Source of the DNA: Eoetvoesiella caeni
GTDB lineage: Bacteria > Pseudomonadota > Gammaproteobacteria > Burkholderiales > Burkholderiaceae_B
Direction: 5' to 3'
DNA: 64,000 bases
Assembly (NCBI RefSeq): GCF_003315175.1
Contig: NZ_QNRQ01000002.1
Location: 524,666 to 588,665, forward strand
How positions within the stretch are numbered: position 1 is the stretch's first letter; the number at the start of each line of letters is the position of its first letter. Under the pieces are notes generated by a model. It was not told the DNA's origin. It saw nothing but the letters and a program-made list of their open reading frames with translations, and searched no databases. The translations under genes were made by a program, and so were the position numbers. This document shows, piece after piece, positions 17,485-26,458 of this stretch.

Positions 17485-18681
17485 ATGACTGATACTGCTA
17501 CTTCGCGTCTTGAAACACAACTGATGCATTCGGGCCTGGCCGAGTTTAATCCCAAAACTTTGTCGGCGCCGGTGGCCATGCCGTCCATGCGCACCAGCAC
17601 GGTCCGTTTTGCCAGCCTCGAGGCGCTGGACGAGGCGTTGACCGAGAAATCCGGCGGCGAACGCATTGCCACCTACGGCCGTTCGGGCATGGACACGCAC
17701 GCGGCGCTGGAAGAGGTGTTCTGCACCCTGGAAGGGGCGCAGCGGGCTTTTTTGGCGCCCTCGGGCCTGTCGGCCGTGACGCTGGCGTTCATGGCCCTGC
17801 TCAATGCCGGCGACCACGTCCTGGTTGCCGACTGCGCGTATGGCCCCGTGCGTTATCTGGACAAAATCGTGCTGCAGCGCATGGGCATCGAAGTGACATA
17901 CTGCCGCGCGCACCCCGAGGCGCTGGCGGCGCAGCTGCGCCCCAATACGCGCATGCTGTATATCGAGTCGCCCGGCTCGCTGCTGTTTGAAATGCTGGAT
18001 ATTCCGGCATTGGCGCAGTTTGCACGGCAGCACAAGCTGGTATTGGCCACCGACAACACCTGGGGCGCGGGCTATGCCTACAGGCCGCTGGACCTGGGGG
18101 CGGATGTCTCGGTGGTGGCGGCCACCAAGTATATCGGAGGCCACTCTGACCTGATGCAGGGCGCTGTCATGGCCAACGATCCCGAACTGGTGCGCCGCCT
18201 GAACGAAACTCATTATGCAATGGGATATTCGGTCAGCGCCGACGACGCCTGGCTGGCTTTGCGGGGGGTGCGCACACTGCCTTTGCGTATGCGCCAGCAC
18301 GGCCAGAATGCTTTGGACGTTTGCGAATTTCTGGCATCGCGCCCTGAAACAGTACGCATCTACCATCCGGCGTGGCCGCAAGACCCGGGCTATGCCTTGT
18401 GGCAGCGCGATTGCATGGGTTCGAACGGCATGCTGTCGGTCGAGCTGGCCTTGAACCACAGCCAGGCGCGGCGCTTCGTCAACAGCCTGAAGCTATACGG
18501 TATTGGCTATTCGTGGGGCGGCTTTGAAAGCCTGGTGCAGTTGATCGACAACAGCGTCCTGGCCGGACACGGCTATTGGCCCGGGGGCGACAACGCGACC
18601 GTGCGTCTGCATGTGGGGCTGGAAGCGGTTGAAGACCTGGTCGCGGACTTGGCCCAGGCCCTGGACGGCGTCCGCGGCTAG
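17485..18681 (+). CDS. metC: Cystathionine beta-lyase
   Basis: 398 aa PLP-dependent Cys/Met metabolism enzyme that cleaves cystathionine to homocysteine, pyruvate and ammonia. Key features: YGRSGMDTHAALEE, the Gly-rich PLP region APSGLSAVTLAFMALL, and the PLP lysine at residue ~215 in ATKYIGGHSD. The MGYSVSADDAWLALRGVRTL block and MLSVEL segment fit the MetC branch. Appears monocistronic with its own terminator. Confidence 0.93.
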   Translation: MTDTATSRLETQLMHSGLAEFNPKTLSAPVAMPSMRTSTVRFASLEALDEALTEKSGGERIATYGRSGMDTHAALEEVFCTLEGAQRAFLAPSGLSAVTLAFMALLNAGDHVLVADCAYGPVRYLDKIVLQRMGIEVTYCRAHPEALAAQLRPNTRMLYIESPGSLLFEMLDIPALAQFARQHKLVLATDNTWGAGYAYRPLDLGADVSVVAATKYIGGHSDLMQGAVMANDPELVRRLNETHYAMGYSVSADDAWLALRGVRTLPLRMRQHGQNALDVCEFLASRPETVRIYHPAWPQDPGYALWQRDCMGSNGMLSVELALNHSQARRFVNSLKLYGIGYSWGGFESLVQLIDNSVLAGHGYWPGGDNATVRLHVGLEAVEDLVADLAQALDGVRG

Positions 18682-18701
18682 GCGGGCGCTCCGGGCTGGG
18701 C

Positions 18702-18735
18702 CTTCGCGCTTACGCTTGAAGCGAAGTTATTTTTT
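18702..18735 (+). terminator. Rho-independent terminator after metC
   Basis: CTTCGC...GCGAAG (6-bp stem, 13-nt loop that can itself partly pair) followed immediately by TTATTTTTT. The T-run overlaps the stop codon of the convergent dsbA gene. Confidence 0.65.
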
Positions 18736-19362
18736 AAGCAGCGTATTCAGGCGCTCTTGGGCCACGTCGATGGTGCCCTGGTAGCTGCCCGTCATGGATG
18801 GCGAAACCACGTATTGCCCGCCCACGGCGATGCTGGGCGTGCCTTCGATATTGTAGGTCTTGGTCAGTTCGTTGGCGCGCTGGGTCTTGGAGGTGATGCC
18901 GAACGAATTGAAGACCGCGGTGAACTTGGCGCGGTCCACGCCTTTGCTAACGACCCAGTCGGTAATGGCCTTGGCTTCGAATATACGCTGGTGGTCGGAA
19001 TGGATGGCCTTGAATACGGCGTCGTTCAGATCCAGGCGGTCGAGCGCTTCCAGCGAGTAGTACAGTTTTTGCAGGTCGGCCATGCTGGCATTGAAGGCAA
19101 CAGGAACCTGGCGCAGAACGACATTGGCGGGCAAGGTCTTGGCCCATTTTTCAACCAAGGGCTGCATGGCGGCGCAGTGCGGACAGCTGTAGGCGAAGAA
19201 TTCAAGAACTTCTATTTTGTCGGGCGTGTCGGACGGCTGGGCCGGATTGAGCGTGGCATATTGCTGGCCGGCGCTTTGGGCTTGCGAGACCGGCGCGAAT
19301 AAAGCGGCTGCGCCCATGGCGGCGATAGCGAAAGTGCGAAATAAAAAATGTTTGAGCGTCAT
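18727..19362 (-). CDS. dsbA: Periplasmic thiol:disulfide interchange protein DsbA
   Basis: 211 aa. Signal peptide (res. 1-28, ending SQAQS), then a thioredoxin/DsbA fold with the active site C60-P-H-C63 (FFAYSCPHCAAM) and cis-proline loop EGTPSIAV. Introduces disulfide bonds into exported proteins. Start taken at MTLKHFLFRT, preceded by AGGA; a frame extending 15 residues upstream lacks signal-peptide logic. Downstream end of an argS-SPOR-dsbA gene group. Confidence 0.94.
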   Translation of the reverse strand: MTLKHFLFRTFAIAAMGAAALFAPVSQAQSAGQQYATLNPAQPSDTPDKIEVLEFFAYSCPHCAAMQPLVEKWAKTLPANVVLRQVPVAFNASMADLQKLYYSLEALDRLDLNDAVFKAIHSDHQRIFEAKAITDWVVSKGVDRAKFTAVFNSFGITSKTQRANELTKTYNIEGTPSIAVGGQYVVSPSMTGSYQGTIDVAQERLNTLLKK

Positions 19363-19479
19363 GGTTTTTTTCCTGGACAAGGCTGATCGGTTAAGACCGG
19401 GTTGCAATCGGCAAGTTCAATTTGCCTCGTGAGAATGCCCGCCGCGGCTGGGCGGCCGCAAGCGAGCATCCCGATGAAA

Positions 19480-20196
19480 TTATGGGCGCACCACAGAGGA
19501 CTCGATTTTAGCCGTGGCCAGGCGCGCGCGGGAGCGGTTCATTTCATCGATGCCTTTGAAGGGGCCGACCCGGACACGATTGATGGTCGAACCGTTGATT
19601 TGTGCTTTTTGAACCTGCGCAGGCAGGCCCAGGAGCAAGATTTGAGCCTTGACGGCCTCGGCGTCGCTGTTGGAGCGGAACGCGCCTGCCTGCAGATAGT
19701 AGGTGGTTTGCGTTGATGCCGGCTTGGCTTCGGTTGGCTTGGGCGCGCTGGCGGGCTTTTTGCCGCTGTCGGCGGCGGGCGCGGCGGGCGTTGTGCTGGG
19801 CTTGGCGGGCGCGGGCGCAGAGCCTTTGGCGGATGGTTCAGGGGCGCCCAGGGTGACCAGCAATGCGCCGATTTCGTCGTTTAGCGACGCAGGCGGTTCG
19901 CCCGGTGCGCCGCCGGGCTGGATGGGGCGCGGCGCGCCTGCCAGGGGGCCGTCGGGTACCGGAGTTACGCCAGGGTCGTCCTTGCCGTTCAGGGCCAGAT
20001 TCGGGTCGACATTGGCAGGCGGCAGGGTCGAGGATTTCTCGCGCGATGCTTTGTCCACGAAAGGCATGGGAGCCTGGGTAACGTAATAGGCCACGCCCGC
20101 TGCGGCGGCCAAACCGATGATGAGTCCGGCCAGCAGACCGAACATGGTGCTGCCGCCCGATTTCGACCGCGAGGAATTACGATTGTTTCGTGCCAT
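19480..20196 (-). CDS. SPOR-domain cell-division protein (FtsN-like)
   Basis: 238 aa. Short basic cytoplasmic N-terminus (MARNNRNSSRSK), a single transmembrane helix (~19-40), a long Pro/Ala-rich periplasmic linker, and a C-terminal SPOR domain (TYYLQAGAFRSNSDAEAVKAQILLLG...VRVGPFKG), which binds denuded peptidoglycan at the septum. Architecture is that of FtsN-like proteins. Placed 9 bp after argS on the same strand, an arrangement seen in other Burkholderiales. Confidence 0.9.
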   Translation of the reverse strand: MARNNRNSSRSKSGGSTMFGLLAGLIIGLAAAAGVAYYVTQAPMPFVDKASREKSSTLPPANVDPNLALNGKDDPGVTPVPDGPLAGAPRPIQPGGAPGEPPASLNDEIGALLVTLGAPEPSAKGSAPAPAKPSTTPAAPAADSGKKPASAPKPTEAKPASTQTTYYLQAGAFRSNSDAEAVKAQILLLGLPAQVQKAQINGSTINRVRVGPFKGIDEMNRSRARLATAKIESSVVRP

Positions 20197-20205
20197 ATAA
20201 GTGGT

Positions 20206-21891
20206 TTACATCCGTTCGGGAGCCGAAACCCCCATAAGCGCCAGCCCATTGGCCAGAACTTGGCGGGTTGCGTGGGCCAGGCGCAGTCGCGCCAGTTTCA
20301 AGGGTGCATCGTCGACCAGGACGCGTTCGGCGTTGTACCAGGCGTGGAAATCGGCCGCGCAGTCGCGCAGCCAGAAGGCGACGTGATGCGGTGCCAGTTC
20401 TTGGGCGGCCAATGTCACCATCCCGGGATATTCGGCCAGGCGCTGCATCAGGGCAAACTCAGTCGGCGCGGCCAGCAAGCTGATGTCCGCGGCATTGACC
20501 TGGCCGGCCAGGTCGGAGGATTGGTTCAGCATGGAGCAAATGCGGGCGTGTGCATACTGAATGTAGTAGACGGGGTTTTCTTCGCTTTTGGACAGGGCCA
20601 GGTCGATGTCAAAGACGAATTCGGAGTCGGCCCGGCGCTGGATAAGGAAGAAGCGCACGGCGTCCTGGCCTACCCAGTCGATAAGGTCGCGCATGGTGAC
20701 ATAGCTGCCGGCGCGCTTGGAAATCTTGACTTCGGCGCCGTTGCGTACGACCTTCACCATTTTATGCAGGATATAGGCCGGAAAGTCTTTGGGTATGCCG
20801 ATTCCCAGGCCTTGCAGGCCGGCGCGCACGCGGGCAATGGTGCCGTGGTGGTCGCTGCCCTGGATATTGATGGCGCGATGAAAGCCGCGCTCCCATTTGG
20901 CCACATGATAGGCCACGTCGGGCACGAAGTAGGTGTAGCCGCCTTCGGATTTGCGCATGACGCGGTCTTTGTCGTCGCCGGTGCCAAGCTCGGTGGTGCG
21001 CAGCCACAGGGCGCCTTCGTTTTCATAAGTGTGGCCCGAAGCAATCAGGGCCTGCACGGTCTTTTCGACGCGACCGCTGGTATATAGAGAGCTTTCCAGG
21101 TAGAAGCTGTCGAATTTCAGGCCGAACGCCTGTAAATCCAGATCTTGTTCGCGGCGCAGATAGGCTACGGCGAATACGCGGATGTCGTCCAGGCTGTCGA
21201 TGTCTTTGCTGGCGGTAACCGAGTTGCCGTCGACAGCCTGTACGGTTTTACCGGCCGCGAAGTCGTTGGCGATATCCAGGATGTAGTCGCCCTTGTAGCC
21301 GTCGGCGGGAAATTCAGGGGCGTCGGGTGCCATGCCCCTGGCGCGCGCCTGTACGCTGATGGCCAGGTTGTCGATTTGATTGCCGGCGTCGTTGTAGTAG
21401 AACTCGCGCGTGACGTCGTAGCCTTGTGCGGTGAACAGGCGGCATAAAGAGTCGCCCAGCGCGGCCTGGCGCGAATGGCCGACGTGCAGCGGGCCCGTGG
21501 GGTTTGCCGAGACGAACTCGACCAGCACTTTTTCGTTATTGGGCGGCAGTATGCCGAACTGTCCGCCTTCGTCCTGAATGGCGTGCAATACCGCCTGGCG
21601 CGCGGCATTGGCCAGGCGAAAGTTGATAAATCCCGGGCCGGCGATTTCCGCGCTGGCTATGAGCTCGGCCGCCGCGGGCTGAGCCATGAGGGCGTCGACG
21701 ATTTGCTGGGCCAGTTCGCGCGGGTTGCGTTTGGCCGGCTTGGCAAGCTGCATGGCAACGTTGGTGGCGATGTCGCCGTGCGCGGCCACCTTGGGGCGCT
21801 CGAGCAGGATATTGGGCGACGCATCGGGAACGACTTGCGTTACGGCGGCGCGGATGATCGAGATAAGTAGTTGTTGTTGCCCAGAAAGCAT
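20206..21891 (-). CDS. argS: Arginyl-tRNA synthetase
   Basis: 561 aa class I synthetase charging tRNA(Arg). N-terminal additional domain, then [24 protein letters not shown] (HIGH motif), the catalytic Rossmann fold, a KMSKS-equivalent region [15 protein letters not shown], and a C-terminal DALR anticodon-binding domain ending [12 protein letters not shown]. Full length. The upstream ~170 bp separating it from the RHS gene shows no recognised signal. Confidence 0.97.
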   Translation of the reverse strand: MLSGQQQLLISIIRAAVTQVVPDASPNILLERPKVAAHGDIATNVAMQLAKPAKRNPRELAQQIVDALMAQPAAAELIASAEIAGPGFINFRLANAARQAVLHAIQDEGGQFGILPPNNEKVLVEFVSANPTGPLHVGHSRQAALGDSLCRLFTAQGYDVTREFYYNDAGNQIDNLAISVQARARGMAPDAPEFPADGYKGDYILDIANDFAAGKTVQAVDGNSVTASKDIDSLDDIRVFAVAYLRREQDLDLQAFGLKFDSFYLESSLYTSGRVEKTVQALIASGHTYENEGALWLRTTELGTGDDKDRVMRKSEGGYTYFVPDVAYHVAKWERGFHRAINIQGSDHHGTIARVRAGLQGLGIGIPKDFPAYILHKMVKVVRNGAEVKISKRAGSYVTMRDLIDWVGQDAVRFFLIQRRADSEFVFDIDLALSKSEENPVYYIQYAHARICSMLNQSSDLAGQVNAADISLLAAPTEFALMQRLAEYPGMVTLAAQELAPHHVAFWLRDCAADFHAWYNAERVLVDDAPLKLARLRLAHATRQVLANGLALMGVSAPERM

Positions 21892-22062
21892 AAGACAGTC
21901 GAATAAAGGTAAATGGCGCTACGGGTTGCCGGCGCAAAAGGCCAGGCCACGCCCGGGCCACCCGGCCAGGATAGCCGTGAAGATGTAAATGATAGCGTGA
22001 TTTCTTGCGCGGCGTGTTGCGCAGTACTATGCGGTGCCCACCGGAGCAATGCGCCGGGGCGT

Positions 22063-25000
22063 TCAAGCGGGCAGGCTGGTCCAGCCCAGCTCGGTCTGCA
22101 GCCATAAGGCATAGCCCGCCATATCGACGATGCCGACTTCATTGGTGCTGCCCAATTGCCAGCTTTCGTGGCGATCGATGAGCTGTTCTGTGGCTTGGCG
22201 CTGGGCCGAGCCCAGGCGGGGATGCTCGTTTTGGTGGCGGTGCAGCCGATTGCCGTCGGCGGCATCGACCGGGCGGTCGCTGCCCTGGACGCGTATAACC
22301 GGCGGACGCTGATCGTGCACGATGGGGTCGGTGATTTCGCTCTGGCTTGGGTCGCCTTCGCCGAAATGCAAGGCGACGGAGCGGGCCTGCCAGAGCATCC
22401 AGTTCAAGGCCACGTCGGAAAGGTCGCCGCCGGCGGGTTCGGTTCCGGCGGGCGCCGCGTGGCCCACACCGCCTCCTATGTCGGCGTGGGCGCCGATGAA
22501 CGGCGCTTCTATGGTGTTGTTGCCAGCGTTCTGTACCGAACTTAACGGAAAATACCAACGATGCTCTTGCAGCGCAACAGCATGCGCTACCCAACCCCAG
22601 GCGGGCGCGATGCTTAGATCGTAATCGGCGTTGCGCAGGCCGCCCAGGCCGAATTGGGCCACGGTGTCGAACAGGCCCATGAAGCGCAGGTCGACGCAAG
22701 CCGTGACAAGGCCGCGTAGTTCGTCCTGGTATGAAAACAGACCCTGGTCGACATGATTGTTGATCAGGTTGCCGAAATGGCGCGCCAGGCTTGCCCCGCG
22801 TGAAAAGCCGATGATGTCTATCGGTATGGTTTCGTTGGGCGCTGCGGGAGGACGGCCAAGGGCATTGAGCAAATGCGCCCATTGCGTATCGAGTATGCGC
22901 GCCGCGCTGTAGGCGGTTACGCTGTCCCAGTCGGTGTAGTGGGCATTGCCCGGCCCGGAATGATAGAACACCGGGCCGTCCAGATAGCGCTGGCTCATTT
23001 TCCAGACATTGGTTTGAGTCTGGGGATTGTTGCGTGTGCCGTCGAAGGCGAATAGCAGCAAGCCGGTGGGGTCGATGTATTTGCGGGGCTGCTGGGCGGC
23101 ATAACCGCGCATTTGGCTGCCCGGCGTCGGCCCCAGGGGATCGGGTTCGGAGTAGTGACCCCAGGCGGGCAAATATGTGCGCAGCAGGTTGTCGTGCCAG
23201 CCAGTCTCGGCATCGTGGATTTGGCCTGGCAGGCGGATATCCAAAGCCATGTCGCCCGCCAGTTGTTCGGCTTGGCCGGTGGGGCTGTAGCGGGCGAACC
23301 AGCGTACGGCCTGATGTTCGTCGGTCAGCAAGCGCGGCGCGCCCAGCAGGTCGGCGTGCACGGCATACAAACGGCCGTGCCCGTTGTGGCCGCTATAGTC
23401 CACCAGCCCCACCAGCACATCGTGGGCATACACATAGCGGCGTGTAATGCGGGGCGCTTGCGTTGCGTGCGCATTGTGCCGTGCTTCGGCCGTCAGTTTG
23501 TTGCCGGTATAAAAATAGTCGGTGGCGCCCGCCGCCGTGCGTTTACGCACGCGATGACCAAAGACGTTGTGCTTATAGGCGGCAAGCTGCATGTCGTTTC
23601 TTTCTATGGCGCTTAGCCGACGTTGCGGGTTGTAGCGCGGCGTTATGACGCCTACGCGTGTGGGCAGCCCGCTTGGGTCATATTCCATGCGCGGTTTCTC
23701 GGTGGCGCCGCCGGTGAGCAAGGCGGCCAGCGAGCCATCTTGGTTCCAGGCATACCAGTGCATGGCCGCCTGCACCCCAAGGCCATTATTGCTCATCGGC
23801 TGCGAGGGCGCAGCGCTGCCGGGCGCGCGGGAGGGCGCTTGCGCCGTAGCATCCTGCCGCTCGGCACCGATAAGGCGCGAGGCACGGTCATAGGCATAGC
23901 GCCAGGTTTCGGTGTGTCCCGCAACAGGCGTATGGTGGGTTTCGTGGTGGACGCGGCCCTGCTTGTCGTAGTCTTGCCTTTGCAGCCATAAAAGCCGCCC
24001 ATGCTGGTCGCGCAGGGCCAGTTGCCGTGCCTGCCCATGTTGCAAGGTGGTGTGCAGGCGCAGCTCATTGCCATATTCATAGCCCGGTTGCGAAGGCAGG
24101 CTTTGGATGACGGTATGGGACTTGCCCTGGACGTCATGCCAGACTATGCCAAGCAAGCGTTGCTGCGCGCCCCAGCGATAAACCAGTTTGCCGCCTTCGG
24201 GCAGGTGTTGGACCGTAAGGCGATTATGCCCGTCGTAGCCATAACGTTCGGTATACAAGGCGGGGATGCCGGCTGCATTGCGTTGCACGGTGCGTGCGGC
24301 AAGGCGGTTATCCTGATCGTATTGGCGCGTGTCGGTTTCGTTGGGATGCTCGATGCGCAGCAGGTTTTGTCCATGCCAGGACAGCCTGGCTTCGGGCTGT
24401 GCGTTACCTGCCGCGACCGCGACAAGGCGTCCCGCCGCGTCGTGGCGGTAGTCCCAGCGGTCGTCGTTGGCGAACACGCGGCGCAGCAGCTGGCCGCGCG
24501 CGCCGTAAATTGCACGTTCGGTGCCGGTAGCCGCCGAACGCCATGAAGTGCGCAAGCCGCTTTCGCTGTAGTCCAGCACCAGGCCGGGCCAACCCGCCGC
24601 GGCTGGAACCAGCTGCCGTATCCCTCCTTGCGGATGGCGGCGTATCAGCATGCCATTGACCTGTATAAGCCGGCCCCGGACGTCGTAGGAGGCCTGGGTG
24701 CCTGGCGCCGCGCATCCCGGACATGGCGCGCCTTCCACCCCAAGCAGGACATGGCGTCCGCCTTGCTGCGCCACGCGAAACCGTGTGGTACGCCCCTGTT
24801 CGCCGTGCACGATAGTCAGGCCGCTTTGCCGCACGCTGGCTGTGCGCACATATTCGATACGCAGTTTGTTTTTGTCCGAAGCGGGGCCGCCTTCAATGGA
24901 CAATACGGCACGCCCTTGCGCATCGTAGGCCCAGGTGTTGATGCGCTGCGTTTCTTTTCGGTCGACCGATACGATTTCTATTCCGGTCAGATGGAACGCA

Positions 25001-25845
25001 TTGCCGGCCTGGTGCTCGGGCTCGTAAAGATAGCGGCGCTGCATGCCGTCGGGGCGGGTTACCGACTGCAGCCGCAGCATGCCTGGCGTTGCCGGCGCGG
25101 TGCCGGGTTCGGCTGATTCCTGCTGGGCTGGCTTTTGTTCGGCCGGTTCGTACTGATAATGAAAACGGCCGGCCGGGGTGTCGATGCTGCGCAGGTAGGC
25201 GCGCTGCTGGTGTACTGAATAAGTAAAGACCAGGGCGCGGCCGTTGTTGTCGGTAATTTGCTTGATGCTGCCCGACATAGGCCCCGCCTGGTCATGGCGT
25301 TCTATGTTCAGGCTGGGGCCGGAGGATGATGTTCGTGCCACGCGCACCAGCAGTCCGTGGCTGTTGAACTGTAGCTGGCGCCCGTCGGGCCACGTCCATA
25401 GCCACTGGCTTTCTTGACGCTGCAAGCGTCCATGCGCGTTGGTCCGGACGTCTTCTTGCTGGCCGGAAAAGATGATGCGGCTGCCGTCGGCTTGTACGAT
25501 CTGCCAACGATTGGCAACGAGGTGCACGCGCGTGTCGTAGGCAAGCGCCCATCCTTGGCCCAACGGCGATGGGCGCCGGTCGAGAGCGTTGTAGTGGCGT
25601 GCGACTTCCAGCAAAGGCGCGCGCGGTTGCGGGGGCAAGTCGTGTTCAAGCTGGTACTTGTTGCCGGTGGCCAGATGCACCGGGTTGCCTGCCCCCAGGT
25701 TCAGGCCGGGCTCGGGCGCGGCTTGAGTGGCGATGCCGCCCACGCCGCACGGAGAGCCGAGGGTAGAGGGTTGGCAGACCAAGTCTGCAACGCTTGTACA
25801 GCTAAATGTCAGGGCCGCGACCAGCCCCAAAAAGATGCGTGTCAT
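22063..25845 (-). CDS. RHS-repeat protein with C-terminal DUF2235 (Tle1-like) lipase domain
   Basis: 1260 aa. A Sec signal peptide (MTRIFLGLVAALTFSCTSVAD) is followed by ~900 residues of YD/RHS repeats (WAYDAQGRAVLS, YRHDAAGRLVAV, YGYDGHNRLTV). The RHS-core hallmark RTYLPAWGHYSEPDPLG...YIDPTG ends the shell near residue 928. The tail from ~930 begins LLFAFDGTRNN and carries the nucleophile elbow IIGFSRGAS (Ser ~1014) of DUF2235 alpha/beta hydrolases, the fold of type VI phospholipase effectors Tle1. Later AHADIGGG supports the same domain. I infer a polymorphic-toxin-like secreted lipase. No VgrG, PAAR or recognisable immunity gene is adjacent; argS lies directly downstream. Confidence 0.85.
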   Translation of the reverse strand: MTRIFLGLVAALTFSCTSVADLVCQPSTLGSPCGVGGIATQAAPEPGLNLGAGNPVHLATGNKYQLEHDLPPQPRAPLLEVARHYNALDRRPSPLGQGWALAYDTRVHLVANRWQIVQADGSRIIFSGQQEDVRTNAHGRLQRQESQWLWTWPDGRQLQFNSHGLLVRVARTSSSGPSLNIERHDQAGPMSGSIKQITDNNGRALVFTYSVHQQRAYLRSIDTPAGRFHYQYEPAEQKPAQQESAEPGTAPATPGMLRLQSVTRPDGMQRRYLYEPEHQAGNAFHLTGIEIVSVDRKETQRINTWAYDAQGRAVLSIEGGPASDKNKLRIEYVRTASVRQSGLTIVHGEQGRTTRFRVAQQGGRHVLLGVEGAPCPGCAAPGTQASYDVRGRLIQVNGMLIRRHPQGGIRQLVPAAAGWPGLVLDYSESGLRTSWRSAATGTERAIYGARGQLLRRVFANDDRWDYRHDAAGRLVAVAAGNAQPEARLSWHGQNLLRIEHPNETDTRQYDQDNRLAARTVQRNAAGIPALYTERYGYDGHNRLTVQHLPEGGKLVYRWGAQQRLLGIVWHDVQGKSHTVIQSLPSQPGYEYGNELRLHTTLQHGQARQLALRDQHGRLLWLQRQDYDKQGRVHHETHHTPVAGHTETWRYAYDRASRLIGAERQDATAQAPSRAPGSAAPSQPMSNNGLGVQAAMHWYAWNQDGSLAALLTGGATEKPRMEYDPSGLPTRVGVITPRYNPQRRLSAIERNDMQLAAYKHNVFGHRVRKRTAAGATDYFYTGNKLTAEARHNAHATQAPRITRRYVYAHDVLVGLVDYSGHNGHGRLYAVHADLLGAPRLLTDEHQAVRWFARYSPTGQAEQLAGDMALDIRLPGQIHDAETGWHDNLLRTYLPAWGHYSEPDPLGPTPGSQMRGYAAQQPRKYIDPTGLLLFAFDGTRNNPQTQTNVWKMSQRYLDGPVFYHSGPGNAHYTDWDSVTAYSAARILDTQWAHLLNALGRPPAAPNETIPIDIIGFSRGASLARHFGNLINNHVDQGLFSYQDELRGLVTACVDLRFMGLFDTVAQFGLGGLRNADYDLSIAPAWGWVAHAVALQEHRWYFPLSSVQNAGNNTIEAPFIGAHADIGGGVGHAAPAGTEPAGGDLSDVALNWMLWQARSVALHFGEGDPSQSEITDPIVHDQRPPVIRVQGSDRPVDAADGNRLHRHQNEHPRLGSAQRQATEQLIDRHESWQLGSTNEVGIVDMAGYALWLQTELGWTSLPA

Positions 25846-25941
25846 GACGGCCCGCGCAAGAATGAGATGCCGTCATATTGCCGCTTGGCAGTGGTGAAAA
25901 GTTAGGGTAGTGTATGAATGTGTCCATTGTGGGAAACCAAT

Positions 25942-26289
25942 ATGCTTATTCTTTTTCATACCAAACCCGCAGCCGAAGTGCTCATGTTTTCACAACATGC
26001 GCTTCCATTGCTTCGCGCCGCGGGCAAGTCGTTTACCGACAATGTGCTACCGGAACGCGGCGTTATCACCCGCGAGAATCTTAGCGCGGCAATTGCCGGT
26101 ATCGAACGGGCGATTGCTGTCGACCAGACCCCCGAATTTACCGAGCACGACGATGAAAATGAAACCCGCGAACATCCTATATTGCAGCCAGTAAGCTTCC
26201 GCCAGCGCGCATTCCCGTTATTGGCCATGCTCAAGGCCGCGCGCGAACACGACGCCGACGTCACCTGGGAGCCCGCCCCTATCTGGTAG
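25942..26289 (+). CDS. DUF1840 family protein
   Basis: 115 aa. Starts MLILFHTKPAAEVLMFSQHALPLLRAAGK, the typical start of DUF1840 proteins of betaproteobacteria, and ends with HDADVTWEPAPIW; the VTWE tail is a family hallmark. Start at 25942 has GGGAAA upstream; an earlier ATG at 25918 would add eight unconserved residues. Function unknown. Followed directly by the tandem repeat, which probably terminates it. Confidence 0.85.
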   Translation: MLILFHTKPAAEVLMFSQHALPLLRAAGKSFTDNVLPERGVITRENLSAAIAGIERAIAVDQTPEFTEHDDENETREHPILQPVSFRQRAFPLLAMLKAAREHDADVTWEPAPIW

Positions 26290-26292
26290 TTG

Positions 26293-26453
26293 TTTTTACC
26301 GCCGGGCCGTCCCAAGGTAAAAACGCCCCCTTGGGGGCAGCAAGCCGCGCAAGCGGCGCAGCGTGGGGGCATATTTTTACCGCCGGGCCGCCCCAAGGCA
26401 AAAAGCGCCCCCTTGGGGGGCAGCAAGCCGCGTAAGTGGCGCAGCGTGGGGGC
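26293..26453. repeat. Two tandem copies of an ~80-bp intergenic hairpin repeat
   Basis: Copy 1 (26293-26370) and copy 2 (26374-26453) share the order TTTTTACCGCCGGGCCG, CCCAAGG, CGCCCCCTTGGGGG, CAGCAAGCCGCG, GGCGCAGCGTGGGGGC with a few substitutions. Each copy holds CCCCCTTGGGGG and GCCGCG-AA-GTGGC-type inverted repeats. Similar units occur between genes in Bordetella/Achromobacter-type genomes (from general knowledge). They lie between two convergent genes and could serve as bidirectional terminators. Confidence 0.8.
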
Positions 26454-26458
26454 TTACA

